Notes: generated by a model from the sequence alone, not told the origin. Counted from the stretch's first letter, positions 46,275-57,280 are shown. The stretch: DNA of 64,000 bases from Caballeronia sp. INDeC2 (GCF_023631325.1 NZ_JALQDG010000012.1:1-64000), one strand, 5' to 3'. A program made the numbers and translations.

Positions 46275-48032
46275 TCAATGGTCGCGCGGTTCCTCGAAGG
46301 TCTCGCGCAAGGCGATCTGCATCGTCGCGTGAATCTTCACGCACCAACGCCACAGCACCGTCAGCAGGAGCGCCACGCACACCAGCACGCCGACCATCAG
46401 GCCGAACGGCGGCAGGATGCCGCCCGACAGCGCCGCGACGAGCAGAAAGACGCCGAACATCGCGACGATAGGAATCAGCCCGGAAATCGCCGATCGGATC
46501 GCGCGCGTGAAGCGCCCCGCCTTCGCGGGCTGCACGCTCACTTCGGCAAGGAGCAGCGCGAGCGATTCGAGCTTGCGATACACCGCGACCAGAAACGGCA
46601 GCGCGACGACGAGCGCCGCACTCCACAGCACGACGCGCTGCGCGTTGTCGGTGTCGAGCCAGCGCGCCAGATAGCCCGACGCAAAAGGCGCCGCATACGA
46701 CGCGCCCAAAAAAATCGCCGCGACGAGCGCGAGATTCACCGCAATCTGCACGACGATGCGCCGCGTCATCGAGAAGAGCGTCGGGCCGCCGGAGACGGGC
46801 GTGAGGCTCGCGAGCCATTGCGAGTAAAGACCGAACGTATGCGCGATCGGCGCGGGCATCGCGCGGGCGAGGCGCATCGTGAGCGGATCGGCGGCGCGGA
46901 TCAGATACGGCGTGAAAAGCGTCGTAAGCGCGGATACGGCCACGGCGATCGGATAGAGAAAGCTGCTCGTGACCTTGAGCGACAGCCCGAGCGACGCGAT
47001 GATGAACGAGAACTCGCCGATCTGCGAGACGCTCATGCCGACGCGCATCGATGTGCGGCCGTCCTTGCCCGCGAGGAAGGTGCCGAGCCCGCACGAGACG
47101 ATCTTGCCGAGCACCACGGCGAAGGTGATGACGGCGATTGGCCACGCGTAATCGACGAGCACAGTCGGATTCAGCAACAAGCCGATGGTCACGAAGAAGA
47201 TCGCGGAGAACATGTCGCGCACCGGCGCGATCAGATGCTCGATGCGCGCGAGATGCTTCGACTCCGCCATGATCGCGCCGATCAGGAACGCGCCGAGCGC
47301 GATCGAATAATCGAGCTTCACGACGAGCAGGCAGAAGCCGAAGCAGAAGCCGAGCACGGTGACGAGCAGCATCTCGTCGCTCTTCGCGCGCGCGACGTAA
47401 TTGAGCGCGCGCGGCACCGTCAGAATGCCGACCACGAGCGAAACGGTCATGAAGAGCAGCAGCTTGCCGAGCGTGACGGCCGCGACGCCCGCGCTCACGG
47501 AGCCCGTCTGCGCGATGCCGGAAAGCAGCACGAGCATCGCGATCGCGAGAATGTCCTCGACGATCAGAATGCCGAACACGATCTGCGCGAAGTGCTCGCC
47601 TTTCATGCCGAGCTCGGAGAGCGCCTTCACGATGATCGTCGTCGACGAGATTGCGAGCATCGCGCCGAGAAAGAGCGAGTCCATCGCGCTCCAGTCGAAC
47701 CATCGCCCGATCTCGTAGCCGACCCAGATCATCAGCACGATTTCCGACAGCGCGGCGACGAAAGCCGTCGCGCCGACCTTGAAGAGCTTGCGCAGGCTGA
47801 ATTCGAGCCCGAGCGAAAACATGAGGAAGACGACGCCCAGTTCGCCGAGCGTCTGGATCGTCGCTTCGTCGTGAATGAGATTGAACGGCGGCGTGTACGG
47901 CCCGATGATCACGCCCGCGGCGATATAGCCGAGAACGACCGGCTGCCGCAGACGATGAAACAGCACCGTCACCACGCCCGCGATGGCCATGATTACCGCA
48001 AGATCCTGAATGAAGCCGATCGCGTGATGCAT
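46275..48032 (-). CDS. CPA2-family cation:proton antiporter
   Basis: A 585-residue Kef/CPA2-type antiporter with roughly twelve transmembrane helices. The conserved segments are FGILIVEDILAIAMLVLLSG, with the ion-site Asp, and FSAIFFVTIGLLLNPTVLVDYAWPIAVITFAVVLGKI. It lacks a carboxy-terminal TrkA-N (RCK) domain and instead has three extra hydrophobic helices and a short basic tail. It exchanges K+ or Na+ for protons, so the specificity is open. The ATG at 48032 follows a start at 48035 and either may be used. Confidence 0.9.
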   Translation of the reverse strand: MHHAIGFIQDLAVIMAIAGVVTVLFHRLRQPVVLGYIAAGVIIGPYTPPFNLIHDEATIQTLGELGVVFLMFSLGLEFSLRKLFKVGATAFVAALSEIVLMIWVGYEIGRWFDWSAMDSLFLGAMLAISSTTIIVKALSELGMKGEHFAQIVFGILIVEDILAIAMLVLLSGIAQTGSVSAGVAAVTLGKLLLFMTVSLVVGILTVPRALNYVARAKSDEMLLVTVLGFCFGFCLLVVKLDYSIALGAFLIGAIMAESKHLARIEHLIAPVRDMFSAIFFVTIGLLLNPTVLVDYAWPIAVITFAVVLGKIVSCGLGTFLAGKDGRTSMRVGMSVSQIGEFSFIIASLGLSLKVTSSFLYPIAVAVSALTTLFTPYLIRAADPLTMRLARAMPAPIAHTFGLYSQWLASLTPVSGGPTLFSMTRRIVVQIAVNLALVAAIFLGASYAAPFASGYLARWLDTDNAQRVVLWSAALVVALPFLVAVYRKLESLALLLAEVSVQPAKAGRFTRAIRSAISGLIPIVAMFGVFLLVAALSGGILPPFGLMVGVLVCVALLLTVLWRWCVKIHATMQIALRETFEEPRDH

Positions 48033-48165
48033 CAAACGATTCCTTACAGAGATATAACCGGGAATTCGATGTTACAGCACGGGCGCGGCATTCCAGCAAT
48101 CGGGCAATAAAACGGGCTGAAAAAATCGGCATCGTCGCGCCGGTGCATGCGCGATGCGAAAGACG

Positions 48166-48196
48166 AAAAAAGAAGGCCCGCGCGAACGGCGGGCCG
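48166..48196 (-). terminator. Terminator after the PII gene
   Basis: GGCCCGC (48176-48182) and GCGGGCC (48190-48196) are followed on the minus strand by TTCTTTTTT. Confidence 0.75.
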
Positions 48197-48221
48197 GACC
48201 GGCGAAAACGAAACGCGGCGC

Positions 48222-48584
<363 letters not shown>

Positions 48585-48596
48585 TCAAGGGGTTCG

Positions 48597-48623
48597 AAAA
48601 AACGTCGTGCCCCGTGCGGGGCA
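48597..48623 (-). terminator. Possible terminator or attenuator between nadE and glnB
   Basis: TGCCCC (48608-48613) and GGGGCA (48618-48623) with a four-base loop are followed, five bases later on the minus strand, by six Ts. If active it would separate the glnB transcript from nadE at least partly. Confidence 0.45.
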
Positions 48624-48710
48624 GATGTTTTCGATTCTAGCCGCGTTTCATCGAGCCAGCGGTCCGGAAAATCGCGAGGTGCTCACACGATGATCGAATT
48701 TCGCGCGCCA

Positions 48711-50765
48711 TCACTCTTTCGCCGGGACGCGTTCGAGGTCGTTGAGCCACACCGTCGCTTGTCCGTCGCTCGGCGCGCGCCAGTCGCCGCGCGGAGACAG
48801 CGAGCCGCCCGAGCCGACCTTCGGCGCGTTCGGTATGCATGACCGCTTGAACTGGCTCGTGCGGAAGAATCGATCGAGAAAGATCCGCAGATTCTTGCGG
48901 ATCTCGCCAAGGTCGTATTGATTGCGTACGACGGTCGGACCTTCCGGCCACGCGCCCGCATCCCGGTTACGCCATGCATGCAGCGCGAGAAACGCGACCT
49001 TTGTTGGTGCAAAGCCGAAGCGCAGCGTGTAGTAGAGGTTGAAGTCCTGCAACTCGTACGGACCGATGACGCTCTCCGTCTTCTGCTCGACCACGCCGCT
49101 CGTCTTGCCCGGGATGAGTTCGGGACTGATGTCGGTGCCCAGAATGTTTTCGAGCACATCGGTTCCGCTGCCGCCGATCTGCCCCGACTCCGCGACCCAG
49201 CGCACCAGATGCGTGATCAAGGTCTTTGGCACGCTCGCGTTGACGTTGTAGTGGGACATGTGATCGCCCACGCCGTAGGTGCACCAGCCGAGTGCGAGCT
49301 CGCTCAGATCGCCCGTGCCGACGACGATCGCGTTGTTGAGATTCGCGAGCCTGAACAGATGGCTCGTGCGCTCGCCGGCCTGAACGTTCTCGTACGTGAT
49401 GTCGTACTGCTCGGCGCCCGAACTGTGCGGATGGCCGATGTCCGACAGCATCTGCGTGCAGCTCGCGCGAATGTCGATCTCGCTCGCCGTGCAGCCGACG
49501 ACTTCCATCAGTTCGCGCGCCTGCCGCAGCGTGCGATCGCTGGTCGCGAAACCCGGCATCGTGTAGGCGAGAATGTTGGCGCGCGGCAAGCCGAGACGGT
49601 CCATCGCTTTCGCGCACACGAGCAGTGCATGCGTCGAGTCGAGCCCGCCCGAAATGCCGATGACGACCTTCGACATGCCCGACGACTGCAACCGCTGCAA
49701 CAGCGCCTGCACCTGAATGTTGTAGACCTCGTTGCATCGTTCGTCGCGGCGCGCGGCGTCGGCGGGCACGTAGGGAAAGCGCGCGACGCGGCGTTCGAGC
49801 GGCAGCTTTTCATCGGCGGGAACCGTCAGCGGAAATTCGACGACATCGAACTGTTCCACTTCGCTCGCGTGACGGTGCGTCGAGCGGCCGAACGTGGTTT
49901 GCCTCATGCGTTCGCGCGAGAGCCGTTCGAGATCCACATCGGCGAAGATCAGATGCGACTGATCCGAGAAGCGCTCGGATTCCGCGAGCAGCTCGCCGTT
50001 CTCGTAGATGAGGCCCTGCCCGTCCCAGGCGAGATCGGTGGACGATTCGCCATTGCCCGCCGACGTGTACAGATAAGCCGCGACGCAGCGCGCGGACTGC
50101 TGTCCGACGAGCTGATGCCGGTACGCCGACTTGCCCACGACAATATTAGACGCCGACAGATTCACGAGCACGGTGGCGCCGGCGAGCGCCGCGAACGACG
50201 ACGGCGGGATCGGCACCCATACGTCCTCGCAAATCTCGACGTGGAATCTGAAGAGCGGAAGATCCTTGATCTGGAACAGCAGTGACGCGCCGAACGGCAC
50301 GTCCTGACCGCAGAGCGTGAGCGTGTTGGTCGCGGCGGCATCGGCTGGGCTGAACTGGCGCGCCTCGTAAAATTCGCCATAGTTCGGCAGATAGCTCTTC
50401 GGCACGACGCCGCGAATGAAGCCGTCGGCGATGACGATCGCGCAATTGAAGAGCTTGTGCTCCGTCTTGATCGGCGCGCCGACGATCATCGCGATATTCA
50501 ATCCCTTCGACGCGTCCAGGATGCTTTGCAGCGCGTCTTCGCAGGCATCGAGCAAGGCGCGCTGATGGAAGAGGTCGTCGCAGGTATAGGCGGAAATGCC
50601 GAGCTCGGGAAACGCGACGAGCACCGCGCCGTGCGCGGCGGCCTCTTTCGCGAGCTCGATCGTCTGCGCCGCGTTGAACGCGGGGTCGGCCACCTTGCAG
50701 GCCGGAACGCCGACCGCGACGCGCGCGAAGTCGTGGCTGTACAGGTTGAAGAAGTTTCTGTTCAT
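48711..50765 (-). CDS. nadE: Glutamine-dependent NAD+ synthetase
   Basis: A 684-residue two-domain enzyme of the type known from Mycobacterium. The amino-terminal nitrilase-type glutaminase has FPELGIS (Glu), [18 protein letters not shown] (Lys) and [11 protein letters not shown] (Cys). The carboxy-terminal synthetase has the P-loop [17 protein letters not shown] and [16 protein letters not shown]. It amidates deamido-NAD using glutamine-derived ammonia channelled between the domains. I placed the start at ATG 50765 ([19 protein letters not shown]); an ATG three codons upstream and a 42-codon extension are possible. It is upstream of glnB in the same direction. Confidence 0.94.
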   Translation of the reverse strand: MNRNFFNLYSHDFARVAVGVPACKVADPAFNAAQTIELAKEAAAHGAVLVAFPELGISAYTCDDLFHQRALLDACEDALQSILDASKGLNIAMIVGAPIKTEHKLFNCAIVIADGFIRGVVPKSYLPNYGEFYEARQFSPADAAATNTLTLCGQDVPFGASLLFQIKDLPLFRFHVEICEDVWVPIPPSSFAALAGATVLVNLSASNIVVGKSAYRHQLVGQQSARCVAAYLYTSAGNGESSTDLAWDGQGLIYENGELLAESERFSDQSHLIFADVDLERLSRERMRQTTFGRSTHRHASEVEQFDVVEFPLTVPADEKLPLERRVARFPYVPADAARRDERCNEVYNIQVQALLQRLQSSGMSKVVIGISGGLDSTHALLVCAKAMDRLGLPRANILAYTMPGFATSDRTLRQARELMEVVGCTASEIDIRASCTQMLSDIGHPHSSGAEQYDITYENVQAGERTSHLFRLANLNNAIVVGTGDLSELALGWCTYGVGDHMSHYNVNASVPKTLITHLVRWVAESGQIGGSGTDVLENILGTDISPELIPGKTSGVVEQKTESVIGPYELQDFNLYYTLRFGFAPTKVAFLALHAWRNRDAGAWPEGPTVVRNQYDLGEIRKNLRIFLDRFFRTSQFKRSCIPNAPKVGSGGSLSPRGDWRAPSDGQATVWLNDLERVPAKE

Positions 50766-50817
50766 GGTCGACATGGATGTGCGCGTGTTGCAACGTAAGG
50801 TCTCGCCGATTATCGCA

Positions 50818-51960
50818 TCAGGTCTTCTTCCTGAACGGCGTATGCGCTTCGAGTTCCTCGATATGCTGATCCATCGCCTGCGTCTCGGCATCGAGAAACT
50901 CGGCGATCGCGTGCGCGAAACGTTGGTCGGCGATCCAGTGCGCGGACCATGTCGGCGTCGGCAAGAGACCGCGTGACATCTTGTGCACGCCCTGCGCGCC
51001 GCCTTCGAAGCGCGCGAGCCCGTGCTCGATGCAATACGCGATGCCCTGCATGTAGCACGTCTCGAAGTGCAGCCCCGAGACGAACTCCCGCGTGCCCCAA
51101 TAGCGGCCGTACATCGTGTCGCCGCCGATCATGTTGAGCGCGCACGCGAGGCGCTCGCCGTCCGCTTCGGCGATCACGAGCAGCATGCTGTCGGGCGCGC
51201 TGGCGTGAATCTGGCCGAAGAACTCGCGCGACAGATACGGCGCGTTCCAGTGCTCGCGATACGTGTTGTCGTAGCAGTCGTAGAAGAAATCGAGCGCGCT
51301 TTCGTCGATCTGCGCGCCGCGCAGCCACGTGTACGTCACGCCCGCGTCCGCCACGCGCCGGCGGTCCTGCTTCACCTTCTTGCGCTTGTCGTGGCTCATC
51401 GTCGCGAGAAAGGCGTCGAAGTTTTCGTAGCCGTCGCCGGGCAGGTTTTCCCAGTGGAACTGCACGCCTTCGCGCAGCATGTAGCCCGCATCCGTTAGCG
51501 CCTGGACATCCTGCGCATGCGGAAACAGCACGTGCAGCGACGAGAGTTCAAGACGCCGCGTCAATTCGATCGCGCCGCGCGCGAGCAACACGCGATCCTC
51601 GTGATGCGCGGCGATGAGGCGCGGGCCCGTCACCGGCGAAAACGGCACGGCGGCGAGCGCCTTCGGGTAATAGCGCAAGCCGTGGCGCTCGAACGCGTCG
51701 GCCCACGCATGATCGAACACGTACTCGCCGCGCGAATGCGACTTCAGATAGAGCGGCATTGCGCCCGCGAACTCGCCGCCGCGTTTCAATACCAGATGAT
51801 GCGCGCGCCAGCCGGTGCGCTTGACGGCGCAACCCGTCTCCTGCAACGCCGAGAGAAACGCGTGACGCACGAAGGGGTTATCGCCGGCGAGCCGGTTCCA
51901 GTCGTCGGCCGGGATTTCGTCCAGCGCATCGACCACATGAATTTCGACCTCGCGATTCAA
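50818..51960 (-). CDS. FemAB-like GNAT-fold protein (PF04339-type)
   Basis: A 380-residue member of the peptidogalycan-biosynthesis-like/GNAT-fold family, previously called DUF482. Recognisable blocks are [58 protein letters not shown] and [27 protein letters not shown]. The family is common in proteobacteria and its substrate is unknown. The chosen start is TTG 51960, with GAGG seven bases upstream; a GTG at 51993 is the other choice. nadE begins about 50 bp downstream, so the two may be linked. Confidence 0.82.
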   Translation of the reverse strand: MNREVEIHVVDALDEIPADDWNRLAGDNPFVRHAFLSALQETGCAVKRTGWRAHHLVLKRGGEFAGAMPLYLKSHSRGEYVFDHAWADAFERHGLRYYPKALAAVPFSPVTGPRLIAAHHEDRVLLARGAIELTRRLELSSLHVLFPHAQDVQALTDAGYMLREGVQFHWENLPGDGYENFDAFLATMSHDKRKKVKQDRRRVADAGVTYTWLRGAQIDESALDFFYDCYDNTYREHWNAPYLSREFFGQIHASAPDSMLLVIAEADGERLACALNMIGGDTMYGRYWGTREFVSGLHFETCYMQGIAYCIEHGLARFEGGAQGVHKMSRGLLPTPTWSAHWIADQRFAHAIAEFLDAETQAMDQHIEELEAHTPFRKKT

Positions 51961-52130
51961 CAGGCTACCTCGCTGAAATATCGATGAGCGCACGCCCTAG
52001 AAAGCTGCGCCCGAAAGCGGCTATTCTCGCGCAAGTCGCAACGCCACGCCGAAGCGGACAAAAGCGCCCCGGCGCGGTGCTTTCGGCGATAATGCGCGGC
52101 AAATCTTTCACCGAGCGCCGACCAAACGCG

Positions 52131-52424
52131 ATGCCGTGGTTCCTCTATCTGATCGAATGCGCCGACGGCAGCCTCTACACGGGCATCGCGACGGACGTCG
52201 AAGCGCGCTTCTGCGCGCATGCGAGCGGCAAAGGCGCGCGCTATACGCGAGCAAGAAAACCGCTGCGCGTGCTGGCGTCGTTCGAACTGGCGGGAAGATC
52301 GGAGGCGTTGCGCGCCGAATATCGCGTGAAGCGTCTGACCGCGCAGCAAAAGCGCGCGTTGATCGCGGGAGAGCGGACGCTCGAATCGTTGTTGCCCCAG
52401 ACCGAGGCAAGCGAAGAAGAATAA
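52131..52424 (+). CDS. GIY-YIG nuclease superfamily protein
   Basis: A 97-residue protein starting MPWFLYLIECADGSLYTGIATD, with the two YIG-like motifs (LYL and YTGIATDVEARFCAHASGKGARYTRARKPL) and the basic EYRVKRLTAQQKRALI helix. This is the YhbQ/SLX1-type small GIY-YIG protein, whose role in DNA processing is not well defined. The ATG at 52131 is chosen; the upstream open frame is a shadow. It is separated from FemAB-like by a divergent promoter space. Confidence 0.9.
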   Translation: MPWFLYLIECADGSLYTGIATDVEARFCAHASGKGARYTRARKPLRVLASFELAGRSEALRAEYRVKRLTAQQKRALIAGERTLESLLPQTEASEEE

Positions 52425-52460
52425 AAAAACGCCGCCGCGTTTCGGCAATGCGGCGGCGTT
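52423..52460. terminator. Terminator between the GIY-YIG gene and ppa
   Basis: AACGCCGCCGC (52428-52438) and GCGGCGGCGTT (52450-52460) form a long stem. On the minus strand it runs into seven Ts, so it mainly ends ppa, and it also blocks the plus-strand gene. Confidence 0.85.
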
Positions 52461-52476
52461 TCGTCGAACAGCGTGC

Positions 52477-53004
52477 TTACTTCTTGAAGTTCGCGACGCC
52501 TTCCGAGATTTCCTTGTGCGCGGCGTCGATGCCCGCCCAGCCCTCGACCTTCACCCACTTGCCCTTTTCGAGCGCCTTGTAGTTCTCGAAGAAGTGCTTG
52601 ATCTGATCCTTCAGGTACTCGGGCACGTCGTCGATCGACTTGATGTTCGCCGTCATCGGGCAGATCTTGTCGTGCGGCACGGCGACGAGCTTCGCGTCCA
52701 CACCGGATTCATCGGTCATTTGCAGCATGCCGAGCGCACGCGCGCGTACGACCGAACCTGCGAGCAGCGGGAACGGCGTGATGACGAGCACGTCGACCGG
52801 ATCGCCGTCGCCGGAGAGCGTCTGCGGAATGAAGCCGTAGTTCGCCGGATAGCGCATGCCGGTGCCGATGAAGCGATCGACGACGAGCAGGCCCATGTCC
52901 TTGTCCGCTTCGTATTTGACCGGATCGCTCTGCGCGGGAATCTCGATGATGACGTTGAAATCTTGCGGGAGATCACGGCCGGAAGGTACGTTGTTGAAGC
53001 TCAT
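52477..53004 (-). CDS. ppa: Inorganic pyrophosphatase
   Basis: A 175-residue family I pyrophosphatase starting [23 protein letters not shown]. Metal-site motifs are [16 protein letters not shown] and [20 protein letters not shown], with [12 protein letters not shown] before them. Length and residues match the E. coli-type enzyme. It hydrolyses pyrophosphate formed in biosynthesis. The 45-codon open extension upstream has no homology, so the start at 53004 is preferred. Confidence 0.96.
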   Translation of the reverse strand: MSFNNVPSGRDLPQDFNVIIEIPAQSDPVKYEADKDMGLLVVDRFIGTGMRYPANYGFIPQTLSGDGDPVDVLVITPFPLLAGSVVRARALGMLQMTDESGVDAKLVAVPHDKICPMTANIKSIDDVPEYLKDQIKHFFENYKALEKGKWVKVEGWAGIDAAHKEISEGVANFKK

Positions 53005-53221
53005 GAGCACTCTCTGGAGAAGTTGAGGTCGAGATGGAATCGCACGGGCGGACGGTCTTCGGCTGAAGCGCCGCGACCCTCTCGCGCGTAGATGCGTGAT
53101 TGCGTCATTATAGCCAATCGGTTTGCGCGTCCTTTGCACGCGCGGCGCGCGACAGGCGTTGGCGCGATAATCGGATTCGGCATCGAATTCCAGCAGCAGA
53201 AACCCGATTCAGGAGACATGC

Positions 53222-54661
53222 ATGGAAGAAGCGAAGCACTTCATCAATAACCGATGGCTCGCGCCGTCAGGCAACGAGACGATTCCGGTCGTCGATCCGT
53301 CGGACGGGCAGATCTTCGCGCAGATCGCGCGCGGCTCGGCGGCCGATATCGACCGCGCGGTGGCCGCCGCCCGCGCCGCGTTCGATGGCGAATGGGGCGC
53401 GATGAGCGCCGCCGAGCGCGGACGCATTCTCGCGCGCCTGTCGATGCTGATCGGCGCGTGCCACGAGGAAATCGCGCAAATCGAGGCACGCGACACCGGC
53501 AAGCCGCTCAAGCAGGCGCGCGCCGACGCCACCGGCATCGCGCGCTACTTCGAGTTCTATGCGGGCGCCGCCGACAAGCTGCACGGCGAAACTCTGCCCT
53601 ATCAATCCGGCTACACCGTGCTCACGATCCGCGAGCCGCACGGCGTGACGGGCCATATCGTGCCGTGGAACTATCCGCTGCAGATTTTCGGGCGCAGCGT
53701 CGGCGCTGCGCTCGCGACCGGCAATGCGTGCGTCGCGAAGCCTGCGGAAGACGCGTGCCTCTCGCTGTTGCGCATCGCCGAACTGGCGGCGGAAGCGGGC
53801 CTGCCCGACGGCGCGCTCAATATCGTCACCGGCTACGGTCACGAAGCAGGCGCGGCGCTCGCGCGGCATCCCGGCATCGATCACATCTCGTTCACGGGCT
53901 CGCCAGCGACGGGCGCGGCCGTCACCAAAATGGCCGCCGATAACCACGTGCCCGTGACTTTGGAACTGGGCGGCAAGTCGCCACAAATCGTGTTCGCCGA
54001 TGCCGATTTCGACGCCGCGCTTCCCGTGCTCGTCGCCGCGATCGTGCAGAACGCGGGGCAGACATGCTCGGCGGGCAGCCGCGTGCTGATCGAGCGCGCG
54101 GCCTACGAGCCGCTGCTCGACCGGCTGTCGCAGGCGTTCGCGGCGCTGAAGGTCGGCCCGAGCAAGCTCGATCTCGACTGCGGCCCGCTCATCAGCGCGA
54201 AGCAGCAGCAGCGCGTGTGGGACTTCCTGTCCGATGCGCAGCACGACGGCATCCCGATGGCCGCGCATGGCGAAGTGGTCGGCGATGCGCCCGAAGCGGG
54301 CTTCTATCAGGCTCCCACGTTGCTGCGCGATGTCCCGCCGACGCACCGTCTCGCACGCGAGGAAGTGTTCGGCCCGGTGCTTGCCGCGATGCCCTTCGAC
54401 GACGAAACCGACGCGCTCAAACTCGCCAACGGCACCGACTACGGCCTCGTCGCCGGCATCTGGACGCGCGACGGCGCACGGCAGATGCGCCTCGCGCGCC
54501 GCGTGCGCTCGGGGCAGGTGTTCATCAACAACTACGGCGCGGGCGGCGGCATCGAATTGCCGTTCGGCGGCGTGAAGCATTCCGGACACGGACGCGAGAA
54601 AGGTTTCGAGGCGCTGTACGGCTTCACGACGCTGAAAACCATTGCTATCAGACACGGATAA
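53222..54661 (+). CDS. Aldehyde dehydrogenase (NAD-dependent, class family)
   Basis: A 479-residue ALDH. It has the coenzyme motif HISFTGSPATGAAVTKMA, the general-base region VTLELGGKSPQIV (Glu) and the nucleophile Cys in NAGQTCSAGSRVLIERA. The NAGQ variant and NYGAGGGIELPFGGVKHSG place it in the broad betaine-aldehyde or gamma-aminobutyraldehyde-like clade, but I cannot name its substrate. An SDR gene starts 11 bp downstream and an MFS gene follows, suggesting a small catabolic unit that oxidises an imported compound. Confidence 0.9.
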   Translation: MEEAKHFINNRWLAPSGNETIPVVDPSDGQIFAQIARGSAADIDRAVAAARAAFDGEWGAMSAAERGRILARLSMLIGACHEEIAQIEARDTGKPLKQARADATGIARYFEFYAGAADKLHGETLPYQSGYTVLTIREPHGVTGHIVPWNYPLQIFGRSVGAALATGNACVAKPAEDACLSLLRIAELAAEAGLPDGALNIVTGYGHEAGAALARHPGIDHISFTGSPATGAAVTKMAADNHVPVTLELGGKSPQIVFADADFDAALPVLVAAIVQNAGQTCSAGSRVLIERAAYEPLLDRLSQAFAALKVGPSKLDLDCGPLISAKQQQRVWDFLSDAQHDGIPMAAHGEVVGDAPEAGFYQAPTLLRDVPPTHRLAREEVFGPVLAAMPFDDETDALKLANGTDYGLVAGIWTRDGARQMRLARRVRSGQVFINNYGAGGGIELPFGGVKHSGHGREKGFEALYGFTTLKTIAIRHG

Positions 54662-54672
54662 CGGGAGACGAT

Positions 54673-55449
54673 ATGCGACTGCAAGGCAAGACGGTGATCG
54701 TGACGGGCGGCGGCTCGGGATTCGGCGAAGGCATCGCGAAGACCTTTGCGCGCGAGGGCGCGAACGTCGTCGTCAACGATCTCAACGGCGCGGCGGCCGA
54801 ACGCGTGGCGAGCGAAATCGCGCTCGCGTCGTCGCCGGAGGTGAAGCATGGGCGCGCGATCGCAGTAGCGGGCGATGTCACGAAGCACGCCGACTGGCAA
54901 ATGCTCTTCGATGCGGCCATCCAGGACTTCGGCAGCGTGCAGGTCGTCGTCAACAACGCGGGCACGACGCATCGCAACAAGCCCGTGCTCGAGGTGACCG
55001 AAGCCGAGTTCGACCGCGTCTATGCGGTGAACGTGAAGAGCATCTACTGGAGCGTCGAGCAGTTCGTGCCGTACTTTCGCGAGCAGGGCGGCGGCGCGTT
55101 CATCAATATTGCGTCGACGGCGGGCGTGCGGCCGCGCCCGGGGCTCGTCTGGTACAACGGCAGCAAGGCGGCGGTGATCATCGCGAGCAAGGCGCTGGCG
55201 GTCGAGCTGGGCGCGGATCGCATCCGCGTGAACTGCATCAATCCGGTGATGGGCGAAACCGCCCTGCTCTCCGAGTTCATGGGCATGGAAGACACGCCCG
55301 AGAACCGCCGCAAATTCCTCGCGACGATTCCGCTCGGCCGCCTTTCGACGCCGCAGGACATCGCCAACGCGGCACTTTATCTCGCCTCCGACGATGCCGA
55401 GTTCATCACGGGCGTCGCGCTCGAAGTGGACGGCGGACGCTGCGTCTGA
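54673..55449 (+). CDS. Short-chain dehydrogenase/reductase (glucose-1-dehydrogenase-like SDR)
   Basis: A 258-residue classical SDR with NAD-binding VTGGGSGFGEGIAKTFAREG, the NNAG motif and Ser-Tyr-Lys catalytic residues in INIASTAG and WYNGSKAAVI. It should oxidise or reduce an alcohol/ketone. The 11 bp spacing after the ALDH gene and GGAGA before its ATG indicate one operon. The specific substrate is unknown; the two enzymes together could take an alcohol to an acid. Confidence 0.9.
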   Translation: MRLQGKTVIVTGGGSGFGEGIAKTFAREGANVVVNDLNGAAAERVASEIALASSPEVKHGRAIAVAGDVTKHADWQMLFDAAIQDFGSVQVVVNNAGTTHRNKPVLEVTEAEFDRVYAVNVKSIYWSVEQFVPYFREQGGGAFINIASTAGVRPRPGLVWYNGSKAAVIIASKALAVELGADRIRVNCINPVMGETALLSEFMGMEDTPENRRKFLATIPLGRLSTPQDIANAALYLASDDAEFITGVALEVDGGRCV

Positions 55450-55625
55450 GCGATGCCCGCACGCCGCGCGACGAGTGCGGCGTGCGCTCAAATATCCGTG
55501 CTTTCCCTAGCAGGAACAGGCGCTTGGCGTGAATGCCGAAGGGCTAGAATCCTTACGCGTCTGTAATCGGGAGCGGGCCCATCCGCTCGACTTTCGCGCG
55601 CTAAAAACCAGAGGAGACAAGCAAC

Positions 55626-56942
55626 ATGGCCAGCACCGCCAATCCCATGCCCCGCCCCGGCGCGGGCGTGCCGTCGGCCTTCGAGGAGGCCACGTATCGC
55701 AAGGTCGCGTGGCGGCTCTCGCCGCTTCTCCTGATTTGCTATGTGGTCGCGTATTTGGACCGCGTGAATGTCGGTTTCGCAAAACTGCAGATGGCCGCCG
55801 ACCTGCAACTCTCGGACGCCGTGTACGGTTTCGGCGCGGGCATCTTCTTCTTCGGCTATTTCATCTTCGAGATACCGAGCAACGTGATCCTGCATCGCGT
55901 GGGCGCGCGCGTGTGGATCGCGCGGATCATGATTTCGTGGGGCATCATCTCCGCGCTCACGATGTTCGTCACCACGCCGACGATGTTCTACGTGATGCGC
56001 TTTTTGCTCGGCGCGGCGGAAGCGGGCTTCTTTCCCGGCATCATTCTTTATCTGACGTACTGGTTTCCGGCGCGCAGGCGCGGGCGCATGACGACGCTCT
56101 TCATGACCGCCATCGCGTTGTCCGGTCTGATCGGCGGCCCGATCAGCGGCTGGATCATGAAGAGCTTCGACGGCGTGCATGGCTGGCATGGCTGGCAATG
56201 GCTGCTCTTGCTCGAAGGCATTCCGTCGGTCGTGGTCGGTCTCGTCGTGCTGGCGATGCTCGACGATCGCATCGCGAAAGCGAAGTGGCTTACGCAGGAA
56301 GAACGCGAGCTGCTCGAGCGCAATATCGCGGCGGATAACGTCGAGAAGGAAGATCCGCCGCTGAGCAAAATTTTGTCGAGCCCGAAGGTCTGGCTGATGA
56401 GCCTCATCTACTTCTCGTTCGTGATGGGTCTTTACGGCGTGAGCTTCTGGCTGCCGACGATCATCAAGTCGATGGGCGTCTCCGACGCGTTGCAGGTCGG
56501 CCTGCTGTCCGCGATTCCATACGGCGCGGCGGTGATCGGCATGCTGTATGCGGCGCGCAGCGCGGACCGCACGGGCGAGCGGCGGTGGCATATCGCGATT
56601 CCTGCGTTCATCGGTGCGATCGGGCTGGTGCTGTCGGTGGTGTGGGCGTCGAACACGACGCTCGCGATGGTCGGTCTCACCCTTGCGACGATGGGGATTC
56701 TGACCACCCTGCCTTTGTTCTGGAGTCTGCCGACGGCGTTTCTCGCCGGGACGGGCGCGGCGGCGGGGATCGCGATGATTAATTCGCTTGGCAATCTTGC
56801 CGGGTTTTTGAGTCCCTATCTCGTCGGGTGGCTCAAGCAGGTGACTGCTTCCACTGCGAGCGGGATGTATATGCTTGCGGGGTTTTTGGTGCTTGGGGCG
56901 TTGCTCGCGTTGAGTGTTCCGGCGCGGATGGTTAATCGGTAG
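55626..56942 (+). CDS. MFS transporter, anion:cation symporter type
   Basis: A 438-residue, twelve-helix transporter resembling the ACS family (phthalate, glucarate or tartrate permeases). Evidence is the amino-terminal RLSPLLLICYVVAYLDRVNVGFAKLQMAADL and the loop motif TYWFPARRRGRMTTLFMTAIALS. It lies 176 bp after the SDR gene. Its substrate is probably the same small organic acid or alcohol used by the ALDH/SDR. The last ~70 codons switch to G/T-ending synonymous codons, unlike the first part of the gene. Confidence 0.88.
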   Translation: MASTANPMPRPGAGVPSAFEEATYRKVAWRLSPLLLICYVVAYLDRVNVGFAKLQMAADLQLSDAVYGFGAGIFFFGYFIFEIPSNVILHRVGARVWIARIMISWGIISALTMFVTTPTMFYVMRFLLGAAEAGFFPGIILYLTYWFPARRRGRMTTLFMTAIALSGLIGGPISGWIMKSFDGVHGWHGWQWLLLLEGIPSVVVGLVVLAMLDDRIAKAKWLTQEERELLERNIAADNVEKEDPPLSKILSSPKVWLMSLIYFSFVMGLYGVSFWLPTIIKSMGVSDALQVGLLSAIPYGAAVIGMLYAARSADRTGERRWHIAIPAFIGAIGLVLSVVWASNTTLAMVGLTLATMGILTTLPLFWSLPTAFLAGTGAAAGIAMINSLGNLAGFLSPYLVGWLKQVTASTASGMYMLAGFLVLGALLALSVPARMVNR

Positions 56943-57017
56943 AGTTTTTTTTGATTGGGGCTTCGTGCTATTTGATTTCGTGGAATCCTGATTTCGCGTC
57001 GGTCTATTAGCACTGCC

Positions 57018-57280
57018 CCTGTGCGGGGCGGCAGTCACTTTCTTTGCTGCTGCAAAGAAAGTAACCAAAGAAACAGCTTCTCACCGCCCGCGGTCACACG
57101 CAGTTTGACCATGCTTGCCAGCCGCGAGTGGCACCCGCCTGAGTGTCGCCCTCGAAGGCCTAACCGAGCTTGGCTCGCGCACGGTCTGACACATCGCATC
57201 GTTTGCTTCACTGATTCAGCGCCAAATGGCTCCGGCCCGCTTCGCGGCCGACGGGTCAATCGGTCGGCGTGCGGCCCCCT
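57018..57280. repeat. Burkholderia-type interspersed repeat segment
   Basis: This stretch begins with the hairpin ending GCGGGGCGGCAGT and continues with CACTTTCTTTGCTGC and its near-inverse GCAAAGAAAGTAACC. A long non-coding block follows that I recall as widespread in Burkholderia-group intergenic regions. A 74-codon minus-strand frame at 57035-57259 falls here but shows no signs of a real gene. Confidence 0.5.

Noticed and set aside
57035..57259. A 74-codon minus-strand frame in the interspersed repeat
   Set aside because: It lies in repeated non-coding sequence and has low-complexity composition, with no ribosome binding site.
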